Assembly: GCA_022767445.1 (NCBI GenBank)
Contig: JALENJ010000068.1
Location: 1 to 64,000, forward strand
Length of the DNA: 64,000 bases
From: Erysipelotrichaceae bacterium
GTDB taxonomy: Bacteria; Bacillota_I; Bacilli_A; Erysipelotrichales; Erysipelotrichaceae
Reading direction: 5' to 3'
Made by a program: the position numbers and the translations under genes
The notes under the pieces: generated by a model
What the model saw: the letters and a program-made list of their open reading frames with translations, nothing else
Told to the model about the DNA's origin: nothing
The model's database searches: none
In this document: one piece after another, positions 53,624 to 63,699 of the stretch
Layout: every line of letters starts with the position of its first letter
Numbering within the stretch: position 1 is the first letter of the stretch

Positions 53624-53666
53624 GAAAGTACTTTCAATCATATATAAGAAAGTAGAAAGCGCTTTC
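53624..53666. promoter_or_regulatory. Two palindromic operators in divergent promoter region
   Basis: GAAAGTACTTTC (53624-53635) and GAAAGCGCTTTC (53655-53666), centres 31 bp apart. Confidence 0.7.
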
Positions 53667-53691
53667 GACATATTTTCAATATAATGAAACT

Positions 53692-55413
53692 ATGGAAAAC
53701 ATGCAAAATTATTATGATTTCAAGACGTTTATCACAGAAAATGCACAGAAAGATAATCCACAAAACAATCGTGCACGCTTAAGAATATCTGTTGATCATA
53801 CAAAGAAAACATACAACAAGAAAATCAAAGATATGGGAGTGATGCTGGATTGTTCCAGAAATGCAGTACCTAAGCTAGAGACAATTAAGCAGTTTATTCG
53901 TTATCTCTCATATATGGGATATGACTTCTTGGGTCTATATCTTGAGGATACGCTGAAGATCAATCATGAACCATACGTTGGCTATCAACGTGGTGCATAT
54001 ACCATTCAAGATATCCAAGGATTGGATGCCTATGCAAAAGAGTATGGCATTGAGCTTAGACCATACATACAGACACTTGCACATCTCAATCAGATTGTTC
54101 GCTATGAAGAATATCAACAGATGATTGATGTGGACGATATCTTACTGGTAGGTGATGCACGTACACATGCATTCTTAGAACATTTGTTTGAGACGATCAG
54201 TCAAGCTTTTACAACCAAGAAAGTCAATATTGGTATGGATGAAGCTTTCATGGTTGGGCTTGGCAAGTACCTAGAGAAGAATGGTTATCAAAATCGTTTG
54301 GAAATCATGCAAAGACATTTAAAAGATGTTCTAGCAATCGCGAGTCAATACGGCTATCAGGTACAGATGTGGAGTGATATGTTTTTCCGTCTGGTTGCTT
54401 GGGGTGGTTATTACAACCTCAGTGAAGAACAGATAGCCAAGATACAAGTTCCACCAAATGTGACGCTAGCCTATTGGGATTATTATTCCACGGATACGAA
54501 GCACTATAGTGATAATATCCGTATTCACAAACAAATATCATCCCATGTATCGTGTGTTGGAGGTGCATGGAAGTGGACAGGATTTGTACCTCACAATCAA
54601 TACAGTATCCATGCATGCAAGGCAATGATACAGGCAAGCATTGAACATGAAGTATCAGAGATCACATTTGCGGCATGGGGAGATGATGGGGCAGAAACAT
54701 CCATCTTTGCGATATTACCTACACTCTTTGAAAATGCAAAACAGATATACGAAGATCAAATGAGCGATGAATGTTTCAAGATACTCACAGGCATTTCAAT
54801 ACAGGATTTCCTAGAACTTGATCATGTAAATCCTTGTATTAAAGATGGATATACACATAACAATGCAAGCAAATACTTCTTGTATAACGATTTATTGCAG
54901 GGTGTATTCGACTCCGTTGCACAGGTGAATATGATTGATGAAATCAATCAAACAAAACAACATCTCATAAAGCTAAAGACACAAGATAAATACCTAAAGA
55001 ACTACTTTACAACCATTATCGCTTTATGTGATGTACTTGCATGCAAGTTAAACCTAGGTAACGAAATATACCAAGCATACCAAGATAAAAATATGCAAAC
55101 TTTGGAAAACATTACAAACAAACAACTTCCAAAGTTAGTAACATACATTGATACATTCTATCAAGCCTTCTATACACAATGGCATACAGAAAATCACAAC
55201 CAAGGATTTGAAGTACAGACCATACGTATTGGTGGCTTAAAACAGAGAATCATCGATGTACAAAGACAACTACAAGCATATTTGAAAGGGGAGGTTACAT
55301 CGATAGACGAATTAGAAGAACAACATTTAGAATTTCATTACTTCAATGACCATGCGATTGAAAGACTCAATTATAATTTGTGGTCACACACAGTAACAAC
55401 ATCAAAACTATAA
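53692..55413 (+). CDS. GH20-like beta-N-acetylhexosaminidase (GcnA-like), cytoplasmic
   Basis: GVMLDCSRNAVPKLETIKQFIRYLSYMGYDFLGLYLEDT; NIGMDEAFMVGLGKYL; MWSDMFFRL; LAYWDYY. Confidence 0.87.
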   Translation: MENMQNYYDFKTFITENAQKDNPQNNRARLRISVDHTKKTYNKKIKDMGVMLDCSRNAVPKLETIKQFIRYLSYMGYDFLGLYLEDTLKINHEPYVGYQRGAYTIQDIQGLDAYAKEYGIELRPYIQTLAHLNQIVRYEEYQQMIDVDDILLVGDARTHAFLEHLFETISQAFTTKKVNIGMDEAFMVGLGKYLEKNGYQNRLEIMQRHLKDVLAIASQYGYQVQMWSDMFFRLVAWGGYYNLSEEQIAKIQVPPNVTLAYWDYYSTDTKHYSDNIRIHKQISSHVSCVGGAWKWTGFVPHNQYSIHACKAMIQASIEHEVSEITFAAWGDDGAETSIFAILPTLFENAKQIYEDQMSDECFKILTGISIQDFLELDHVNPCIKDGYTHNNASKYFLYNDLLQGVFDSVAQVNMIDEINQTKQHLIKLKTQDKYLKNYFTTIIALCDVLACKLNLGNEIYQAYQDKNMQTLENITNKQLPKLVTYIDTFYQAFYTQWHTENHNQGFEVQTIRIGGLKQRIIDVQRQLQAYLKGEVTSIDELEEQHLEFHYFNDHAIERLNYNLWSHTVTTSKL

Positions 55414-55443
55414 GTAACAAACATTTAATAATAGGAGGAGAAA

Positions 55444-56700
55444 ATGAAAAAGAAATTATTAAGTGCAGTATTTGCGGCTACAGTAGCAGCAAGTACACTC
55501 GCTGGTTGCGGTAATAGCACAGCGAAAGAATCCAGCAACAAACAGACAATCGAATTCTGGACAATTGACTTGAAATCCAACTTTGAGGATTACTTCAATG
55601 ATTTGATTGCCAACTACGAAAAAGAAAATCCAGATGTACAAGTTAACTGGACTGACATTCCTTATGCTGACATGCAGTCAAAACTAGCAACAGCCGTTGC
55701 TGGTGGTACAGCACCAGATGTTGTAAACTTAAACACACAGTTTGCATTAAATCTAGCAGGTAAAGATGCACTTGTTGACTTAAACAAGGGCGCAACAGCT
55801 GAACAAAAGGATATCTACATCGAAAGCTTATGGGATTCCGCAAGAATTGGCGATGCTAGATATGCATTCCCATGGTACGCTTCACCAGATATCATGTTCA
55901 GCAACAACGCATTGATTGAACAAGCAGGTATTGAATTACCACATACATACGAAGAAGCTTTAGGCATGGCTGAAGAATTCTACAACAAGACAGGCGCATA
56001 CCTATTCCAACCAGAAGAATTCTTTAACTTACTCGTATCTGAAAATATCGATGTATTAAGCAGTGATGGTAAGTCTGCCGCATTCAATACAGATAAGACA
56101 GTAGCTCTACTTGAACAATATAAAGAATTAACAGACAAGGGTGTATTACCTAAGACAAACTGGGGATCATGGGCAGAAGCTTTGAAACTTTTTGAATCAG
56201 GTAAACTTGCAATTGTAAGCTCCTCTGGATCGTCTCTGTCAAGAATCAAGGATGAAGCACCAGATATCTATGAACAAATCAAGATCTCCACACCTCTAAC
56301 AGGTACAAATGGATTGAGTAGAAACCCATTAATGAATCTTGTTGTTCCTACAGCTAGCAAGAACCAAGAAGCTGCAATTAAGTTTGCAAACTACGTAACA
56401 AACGACGACAACCAATTAGCTTTCTGCAAGCTAGTATCTATTTTCCCATCTACAAAGAAAGCAGCTGCAGATCCTTACTTCACTTCCGATGAATCCACAT
56501 TAGAAGGACAAGCAAGCGCAATGTCAGCCAAGGCTAGCGAAACATCACAAGACTATTCCTTGGGTGTTGCTAACCAAGAAAGCATCCAAACAGCAGTTAA
56601 CAAGGCATATGAAGCAGTCATCATCAATGGTGAAGACATCAAAGCTTCCCTTGCACAAGCTGAAGAAGATGTGAATAAGATTTTGCAAGAAAACAACTAA
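55444..56700 (+). CDS. Sugar ABC transporter substrate-binding lipoprotein
   Basis: Lipobox STLAGC; family 1 extracellular SBP. Confidence 0.92.
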   Translation: MKKKLLSAVFAATVAASTLAGCGNSTAKESSNKQTIEFWTIDLKSNFEDYFNDLIANYEKENPDVQVNWTDIPYADMQSKLATAVAGGTAPDVVNLNTQFALNLAGKDALVDLNKGATAEQKDIYIESLWDSARIGDARYAFPWYASPDIMFSNNALIEQAGIELPHTYEEALGMAEEFYNKTGAYLFQPEEFFNLLVSENIDVLSSDGKSAAFNTDKTVALLEQYKELTDKGVLPKTNWGSWAEALKLFESGKLAIVSSSGSSLSRIKDEAPDIYEQIKISTPLTGTNGLSRNPLMNLVVPTASKNQEAAIKFANYVTNDDNQLAFCKLVSIFPSTKKAAADPYFTSDESTLEGQASAMSAKASETSQDYSLGVANQESIQTAVNKAYEAVIINGEDIKASLAQAEEDVNKILQENN

Positions 56701-56707
56701 CGATTGA

Positions 56708-56741
56708 TGTTTCCCCGGGCACAATCAAGCTCGGGGAAACA
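56708..56741 (+). repeat. Intercistronic hairpin without U-tract
   Basis: TGTTTCCCCGGGC...GCTCGGGGAAACA. Confidence 0.75.
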
Positions 56742-56764
56742 TATTTATGAATAGGAGGATATGC

Positions 56765-57670
56765 ATGAGTCTTACAAAAACAATGGTATCTCACAAGAAA
56801 AGAAGAGAAACAAAAACGGCGTATGCCTTCATGACACCAGCATTAGTTATCATCACATTATTTACGATTGTACCGATTATCGGCTCTCTCATATTGATGT
56901 TCTATAACTACTCCGTCTTGGGGCAAACAAAATTCATCGGTTTGCAAAACTTTATCAACGCTTTCCAAGATAGAGAATTTCTGATCGCAATCAAAAACTC
57001 AATCGTGTTTGTTGTTATTGTTCCAATCATCCAGATACTATCTATTTTATTAGCTTTATTCGTAAACAAGAAAATCCCAGGTATCAGTATCTTTAGAACA
57101 CTGTTCTATATTCCAGTCGTTACTTCCATGGTAGCTGTATCGATTATCTGGGGATTCATCTTTGATCCACATGGTGTCATCAACACAATGTTGATGGATG
57201 TTGGCTGGATCAGCCAACCGCTAGGATTTCTAAGTGATAAGTATGCCGCAATGCCATGCTTGATGTTCATCACATTATGGCAAGGCCTAGGTTACTACAT
57301 GATGATGTATCTAGCAGGTTTACAGAGTATCCCATCTGAGTTGATCGAAGCCGCAAAGATTGACGGCGCAACCAACTTCCAAACAATACTTAAAGTAAAG
57401 ATTCCACTATTAAAACCATATATATGGCTATGTACACTGAACTCAGTCATATCCGCAATTGGTGTATTCGATGTTGTATTCGTACTGACCAAGGGCGGAC
57501 CAAACAACGCTACGATGGTAATCAACTACTACTCCTACGTAAAGGCATTCGGTGATTTCCAATTCGGTTACGCCGCATCCATCGGAGCACTACAAGCAAT
57601 TATCACAAGCATGTTAAGTATTGCCGTATTCATCTACGGTAAGAAAGGAGGTATGTCCAACAATGAATAA
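56765..57670 (+). CDS. Sugar ABC transporter permease (MalF-like)
   Basis: EAAKIDGATNFQTILKVKIPLLKP; ATG 56765 with AGGAGG SD. Confidence 0.92.
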   Translation: MSLTKTMVSHKKRRETKTAYAFMTPALVIITLFTIVPIIGSLILMFYNYSVLGQTKFIGLQNFINAFQDREFLIAIKNSIVFVVIVPIIQILSILLALFVNKKIPGISIFRTLFYIPVVTSMVAVSIIWGFIFDPHGVINTMLMDVGWISQPLGFLSDKYAAMPCLMFITLWQGLGYYMMMYLAGLQSIPSELIEAAKIDGATNFQTILKVKIPLLKPYIWLCTLNSVISAIGVFDVVFVLTKGGPNNATMVINYYSYVKAFGDFQFGYAASIGALQAIITSMLSIAVFIYGKKGGMSNNE

Positions 57671-58496
57671 GAAAAAACTACGCACAAAAGATATCGTCAA
57701 TGGAGCATTCACATATATCGGACTGATTCTGATTGCCATCCTATGTGCAGGACCATTCATCTGGCTACTACTTTCATCCTTGCGTACAGGAGCAAATATC
57801 TACGATTTACACTTTAGATTAGCAGATTTTACTTTCTCTAACTATATTGGTGTTATCCAGTATATGAATTTAGGAAAGTATGTAAATAACACAGTAATTA
57901 TCACCGTTGGTGGAATCCTAATCGATGTCATTCTTTCATCCATGTGTGCCTATCCTTTAGCTACAATGAACTTTAAAGGAAAGAAAGTCATCTTTGGATT
58001 ACTGGTGGCTACCATGATTATTCCAGCAGCCGCAGGTATGATTATCAACTACCTCACCATCGCAAAGCTAAAATTACTTAATACACTACTAGGTGTTATC
58101 CTACCAGGATCGGTCAAGACCTTTAGTATCATCTTAATGAGACAGGCATATCTCGGCGTACCAAAAGAACTGATAGAAGCCGCTAGAATCGATGGAGCCA
58201 GCGAATTTAGAATCTGGTGGAAGATTATGTTACCAAGTATTATGCCAAGTGTATCCACAATTATCATCTTCGACTTTATCGGCAACTGGAATGCATTCCT
58301 ATGGCCTATCATCGTCCTACAAGATCCAAATAAATATCCACTGGCAACAGCGCTACAATATCTAAATGGATCATTCAGCTATAAGTTTGGCTATGTAGCT
58401 GCAGGTACAATCATCTCAATCCTACCTGTACTATTCGTCTTCATCCTATGCCAAAAGAACTATATCGAAGCCGTAAGCGGTGCTGTAAAGGGTTAA
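57663..58496 (+). CDS. Sugar ABC transporter permease (MalG-like)
   Basis: EAARIDGASEFRIWWKIMLPSIMP; ATG 57663 overlapping previous gene. Confidence 0.92.
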   Translation: MNKKKLRTKDIVNGAFTYIGLILIAILCAGPFIWLLLSSLRTGANIYDLHFRLADFTFSNYIGVIQYMNLGKYVNNTVIITVGGILIDVILSSMCAYPLATMNFKGKKVIFGLLVATMIIPAAAGMIINYLTIAKLKLLNTLLGVILPGSVKTFSIILMRQAYLGVPKELIEAARIDGASEFRIWWKIMLPSIMPSVSTIIIFDFIGNWNAFLWPIIVLQDPNKYPLATALQYLNGSFSYKFGYVAAGTIISILPVLFVFILCQKNYIEAVSGAVKG

Positions 58497-58500
58497 TGTT

Positions 58501-60003
58501 ATGTCAAAGAAAATTGTCTTATTACCAATGGATGAAAGACCATGTAACTATCATTTCCCAAAGCAACTCTTTGCGGATGAAGAGATACATATCGTCGAAC
58601 CACAACAACTCGGATACAAGAAACAAGGTGCAGATTACAACAAAATCCAATCATTCCTCAATGATGAATGCATGGACGCATATGGTTTAATAATCTCAAT
58701 GGATATGTTGTTATATGGAGGACTTGTACCATCACGCATTCATCACCAGAATGAAGAAACACTGGTAAACAAACTACAAGTTGTAAAACAACTCAAACAA
58801 AAAAATCCAAGCCTGAAGATCTATGCATTCCAATGCATCATGCGCTGTCCAAACTATTCCAGTGCGGATGAAGAACCCGACTACTACGAACAATATGGAC
58901 AACAAATCCATGATCTAGGAGAAGCCGTAAACATGCATCAAAGCGGAATCTTCCAAGGCACAAAAATCAGTGAACTCACCAAGGCAATCCCAACGGAATA
59001 CCTCGAAGACTTCGTCTCCCGCAGGGAAATCAACCGACAGATGAATATCCAAGTCATCGATTTACTCAATGAAGGCTATATCGATGGACTTGTCATTCCA
59101 CAGGATGATTCCAAAGAATACGGCTATGCCGCAATGGATCGCCAAGTCATTCGAGAAAGAATTCAAGAGCTAGGATTGATTGATAAAGTCCTGATATATC
59201 CAGGCGCAGATGAAGTAGAGCTAACACTATTTGCACGCATGTTGAACGAAATCAAACAACAATGTCCAAAAGTATATGTAAAGTATGCATGCGAACAATC
59301 CAAAAAGATTATTCCACTATACGAAGGATTCCCACTGGATTCAACAGTGTCCTATCATATACTATCTGCCGGTTGCCAAGAAACCTTCAGCTTTGAACAA
59401 GCAGATATCATACTAGCAATCAGTGCACCATCCAGTGGGATGGAAGAGGCAGAATACCAACCATCCACAAATACAAGCTATACGATAGATCGCAACCTAG
59501 CAGAGTTCATCCGCTTTATCAAAATGAGACTTACGGAAAATAAAGTCGTAACCATCGCTGATAATGCATACGCAAACGGTGCAGACTTATCATTGATTCA
59601 ACTACTCAACAACAACTATCTTCTACAACAAGTTGCCGGCTATGCCGGATGGAATACATCTGCCAATACCATCGGTACAGCAATTGCACAGGCAGTACAC
59701 TACTTCTACTACGGTAAATCTCAAGGACAGCTAAGCTTCCTAGCAGAAAGATACCTAGAAGATGCAGGATATTGTGCAAAAGTAAGAACAGATGTAAAGA
59801 AACACCTACCAGAAGGAATGAACTACTTTGATGTCAAAGAAGAAAAAGGCATTGTCAGTGAAATTGTAAAAGACAACTTACAACAATTCCAACAACAATA
59901 CCTATCTTCCATTTCTAATGAAATACATATCATCGATGTAAAGATGCCATGGAAACGCATGTTCGAGGTAGACCTCAGCGTCCAATGGCAAGAAAAGAGG
60001 TAA
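58501..60003 (+). CDS. DUF4127 family protein
   Basis: [67 protein letters not shown]. Confidence 0.8.
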   Translation: MSKKIVLLPMDERPCNYHFPKQLFADEEIHIVEPQQLGYKKQGADYNKIQSFLNDECMDAYGLIISMDMLLYGGLVPSRIHHQNEETLVNKLQVVKQLKQKNPSLKIYAFQCIMRCPNYSSADEEPDYYEQYGQQIHDLGEAVNMHQSGIFQGTKISELTKAIPTEYLEDFVSRREINRQMNIQVIDLLNEGYIDGLVIPQDDSKEYGYAAMDRQVIRERIQELGLIDKVLIYPGADEVELTLFARMLNEIKQQCPKVYVKYACEQSKKIIPLYEGFPLDSTVSYHILSAGCQETFSFEQADIILAISAPSSGMEEAEYQPSTNTSYTIDRNLAEFIRFIKMRLTENKVVTIADNAYANGADLSLIQLLNNNYLLQQVAGYAGWNTSANTIGTAIAQAVHYFYYGKSQGQLSFLAERYLEDAGYCAKVRTDVKKHLPEGMNYFDVKEEKGIVSEIVKDNLQQFQQQYLSSISNEIHIIDVKMPWKRMFEVDLSVQWQEKR

Positions 60004-60007
60004 TAAA

Positions 60008-61117
60008 ATGTCAAGCTTATCACTAAAAAACATAAACAAAGTATATGATAATGGCTTTCATGCGGTAAAAGACTTTAATCTAGATATCCAAGACAAAGAA
60101 TTTGTCATCTTTGTAGGACCATCCGGATGCGGAAAATCAACAACCCTCCGTATGATTGCAGGACTTGAAGAAATCACTTCAGGTACCTTACAAATCGATG
60201 ATAAAGTAGTCAACGATGTAGAACCAAAAGACAGAGACATAGCGATGGTATTCCAAAGCTATGCCCTCTATCCACATATGACAGTCTATGAAAACATGGC
60301 ATTCGGTTTAAAACTACACAAAGTTCCAAAAGCAGAAATCAAACGCCTAGTAACAGAAGCAGCCAAAATACTTAATCTAGAACAACTACTTGATCGAAAA
60401 CCAAAAGCACTATCCGGAGGACAAAGACAACGTGTCGCAATGGGACGTGCAATCGTACGTAATCCAAAAGTCTTCCTGATGGACGAGCCACTCTCCAACC
60501 TAGACGCAAAACTACGTGTACAGATGCGTATTGAAATTGCCAAACTACATGAAAGACTAGGGGCAACCATCATCTATGTCACACACGATCAAACCGAAGC
60601 GATGACACTAGGTACACGCATTGTCGTAATGAAGGATGGCGTCATCCAACAGGTAGATTCACCAAAGAACCTATACGAAAATCCAAACAACCTCTTCGTG
60701 GCAAGCTTTATCGGCTCTCCACAGATGAACTTCCTAGACGTAAAAGTCGTTGAAGAAAACAACCAAATCTACCTACAAGTCGGCAAGAAGAATCTTGTCA
60801 TCCCAAGCCAAAAAGCAGAACTATTACGCAAAGGCAACTACATAGGTAAGACAATCGTGCTTGGTATTCGACCAGAGAATATCTACGACTCTAAACTCTA
60901 TCAACTAGATTCCTATGACAACATAGTCGAAGCACAGATTAAAGTATTTGAATTACTCGGTGCTGAAATCTTCCTATACTTCGATGTAGAAGGAACACAA
61001 ATGATAGCTAGAGTAAATCCAAGCACAACACTATCCAAGGGTGATATCGCTAAATTTGCATTAGACATGAACAAAGCCCATCTCTTTGATAAAGAGACAG
61101 AACAAGTCATACGCTAA
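60008..61117 (+). CDS. MsmK/UgpC-like sugar ABC transporter ATPase
   Basis: [59 protein letters not shown]. Confidence 0.95.
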   Translation: MSSLSLKNINKVYDNGFHAVKDFNLDIQDKEFVIFVGPSGCGKSTTLRMIAGLEEITSGTLQIDDKVVNDVEPKDRDIAMVFQSYALYPHMTVYENMAFGLKLHKVPKAEIKRLVTEAAKILNLEQLLDRKPKALSGGQRQRVAMGRAIVRNPKVFLMDEPLSNLDAKLRVQMRIEIAKLHERLGATIIYVTHDQTEAMTLGTRIVVMKDGVIQQVDSPKNLYENPNNLFVASFIGSPQMNFLDVKVVEENNQIYLQVGKKNLVIPSQKAELLRKGNYIGKTIVLGIRPENIYDSKLYQLDSYDNIVEAQIKVFELLGAEIFLYFDVEGTQMIARVNPSTTLSKGDIAKFALDMNKAHLFDKETEQVIR

Positions 61118-61118
61118 T

Positions 61119-61574
61119 ATGATGAATGATACATACTACGAACAAATCGTATCCAGAAACAAACCAGAGACCAAGTATGTCATCTACACAATCATCGACA
61201 TACTTGTATGTATCATATTTCTGATGATAGGCTTCCTAAAACCACTCTATTGGATAGGAGTGCCAGTAACCTTCATACTCTTCTACTTATACCTACGTAT
61301 ACGATTACAGATAGAGTATGAATACATCATTGTCAACGATGAATTAACAATCGATGCAGTCTACCACAAAGAGCTGCGAAAACACTTAGCTACATTCAGT
61401 GCCAAAGAAATTCAGCAAATCCAAAGAACGTCAATCACAAACGCAAAAGACTACTCCAATGGAGAAGATAGATATTACTTGACACTGAACCAAGGACAAA
61501 CTTATGTCCTATCGCTTGATCAAAAATTACTTGATAGTATCAAGCGATATAACCATAAGTGCATAAATCTATAA
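61119..61574 (+). CDS. Small membrane protein (possibly DUF6106-like)
   Basis: Two TM segments and a C-terminal soluble domain; start chosen at ATG 61119. Confidence 0.55.
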   Translation: MMNDTYYEQIVSRNKPETKYVIYTIIDILVCIIFLMIGFLKPLYWIGVPVTFILFYLYLRIRLQIEYEYIIVNDELTIDAVYHKELRKHLATFSAKEIQQIQRTSITNAKDYSNGEDRYYLTLNQGQTYVLSLDQKLLDSIKRYNHKCINL

Positions 61575-61626
61575 CAAAAAGATATGTACTCTCCTAACCT
61601 AATCAGAAAGAGGGTACATATCTTTT
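61575..61626. terminator. Bidirectional terminator
   Basis: AAAAGATATGTAC...GTACATATCTTTT. Confidence 0.75.
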
Positions 61627-62017
61627 ATTGTTCCATAGGAGTGTTTCCACCATATTTAAATACTAAGGAAACAAGATTCCCATTAATTTCTATAGGAACC
61701 GATACAGTATCACGATTCACACTCATAAAACACTTACGATCCTTGGTTTGAATATAGTAAGCATCTGTGTATTGTGCCTGTTCATGTTCCAAATTACCTT
61801 CTAAGTAAACTTGATCTTGGAAAATCTTTACGGAATGATCCTCATAAATTTCCATGTTGTATGAGATATTCGTACTAGGATCTATCGCAAGATAATGTCC
61901 TTTTCCAATCGCGATCGTTGCGTTTAACTTCACAAGAAGATAAATACTAAGACAAACAGACGCAAAGAAGATGAGTAAAAAACCTGAGATGAAAAGCTTT
62001 GTGCTAGTTTTATGCAT
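61625..62017 (-). CDS. Small membrane-anchored hypothetical protein
   Basis: 130 aa with N-terminal TM. Confidence 0.55.
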   Translation of the reverse strand: MHKTSTKLFISGFLLIFFASVCLSIYLLVKLNATIAIGKGHYLAIDPSTNISYNMEIYEDHSVKIFQDQVYLEGNLEHEQAQYTDAYYIQTKDRKCFMSVNRDTVSVPIEINGNLVSLVFKYGGNTPMEQ

Positions 62018-62111
62018 ATGTCTACCTCACAATTCTTTAAAACAATGATAAATAGAAGATGTATTGTTAATCACATTATAGAGTGAGAGGGGGGGAATAC
62101 AAGGGTGAATA

Positions 62112-62780
62112 TTAGTCTTGTAGTAACCAATCTACGATATACATAATTGGAATTCCAGAAATCTCTTTTGTGTCTGAATATCTTCCGGTGATAATGATCT
62201 TTTTGAAGTTATCTGGAATCAATAATAAGTTATCAGATTCATGCGAATTTTCTGGTATTTGATAGGTAACTTGAATATATAAGACTTCATCACGACGGCA
62301 GATAAAGTCAATTTCCTTCGATTGAATTCTTCCTACATCGACAGAATATCCTCTACGTAATAATTCGATAAATACGATATTTTCAAGGCGATTACCGAAA
62401 TTACCTGTCCGTTGCCCAACAGCATAGCGACGTAATCCATTATCTACCATGAAATACTTAGAGTTTGTTTTTAAGTACTCTTTCCCACGCAAATCATACT
62501 GTTTTGTCCGGAAAAAGAGGAAGACATTCGTGAGTAATTCGATATATCGATTGACTGTATGAACGGATGAATCAATACGTTCAGCTTTTAAAGTATTTAC
62601 AATCTTACTAGAATTGATTAATTGTCCAACATTATCTGCCATAAAACGAACAACAGTATTTAATACAGGAGCATCTTTCAGATTTGCACGATATGCAATA
62701 TCATTTAGGACAATAGAATCAAATATTCCAGATAATATTGTATCTTTGATATTTTCGTCCGCAAGTACTACACCGGGGGG
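62112..62780 (-). pseudogene. C-terminal half of AAA ATPase/DUF4143 protein interrupted by IS end
   Basis: Open frame continues upstream of the listed start (…GVVLADENIKDTILSGIFDSIVLNDIAYRANLKDAPVLNTVVRFMADNVGQLINSS...KYFMVDNGLRRYAVG) and runs into the IS end, with no Walker A half. Confidence 0.75.
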
Positions 62781-62886
62781 GACCGTACTTTCTATAAAAA
62801 ATTAGGGATGATTTCCAACTGGATTTCATCCCTTTTCCATATCTCATATCATAAAGATGGTCAATATCTTTTTAATAGGAGGTTTT

Positions 62887-63213
62887 ATGGATAAAGATAT
62901 TTTACAACTTTTTGGTCTTTATGACCCTGATATTATCGTCAGCGATTCTTTTGAACAGGATAACTATAAATGTATCACTGTGGAGAAGAAGTCATCCCTT
63001 CCCCATACATGTCCTGAGTGTGGATATACTATGCGTTCTAAAGGTATATGTACCCGTAAGATAAGACACTCTGTTCTGCATGGAATCGGTAATCTTCTCA
63101 TTCATTTAAAGCAGACAACCACTCTAATGCCTTATATGATTATTAATGAAATGAAGGATATTAATATGACCGCCACGGAGGTTGCCATTAACAGATGTCA
63201 TCGCTACAGATGA
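62887..63213 (+). pseudogene. ISL3-like transposase N-terminal fragment
   Basis: MDKDILQLFGLYDPDI...HTCPECGYTMRSKGICTRKIRHS. Confidence 0.75.
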
Positions 63214-63598
63214 AGTCTATTTAAACTTTGACCATAATAATCGTTATGCCTTGGTGATAATGGACTTTAGAAACAGCCAAATACTAGATATACTTCCAAA
63301 CAGGAATAAAAATACTATCGTAAACTACTTTAATTCCATCTCAAAAAATGAAAGAGACAAGGTTAAATATATTGTAAGTGATATGTATAATGCATATCTA
63401 AACCTACCTTGTTCATTCTTTAAAAATGCAATATCTATCGTTGATTCTTGTCATGTTATCCAATGGATTAACAATAAGATAAACATATATATCAATTCTG
63501 TTAAGAAAGCACATCAGAAAGAAAACTACGAAAACAATCGTAATTATCAAACTAAAAAAGATTCCAGAGAAGTATACATCCTCAAGAACTTTAAGTAG
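63182..63598 (+). pseudogene. ISL3-like transposase DDE-domain fragment
   Basis: VIATDEVYLNFDHNNRYALVIMDFRNSQILDILPNRNKNTIVNYFNSI...VSDMYNAYLNL...IVDSCHVIQWIN; joined to the N-terminal fragment by a deletion/frameshift. Confidence 0.75.
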
Positions 63599-63699
63599 GT
63601 CTTACTATCTAATATCGACAACATCCACGATTCATGCAAAAGATATAGGAACCATTCTAGGTTAGTCCCCCAAAGTGTTTGGAGACCCTTTTATATGAT

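Larger units (their letters stand above)
62780..63690 (+). mobile_element. Degenerate ISL3-like insertion sequence (right boundary uncertain)
   Basis: Left end GGACCGTACTTTC shared with 44302-44144; transposase fragments with zinc-finger and DDE-like regions. Confidence 0.65.
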
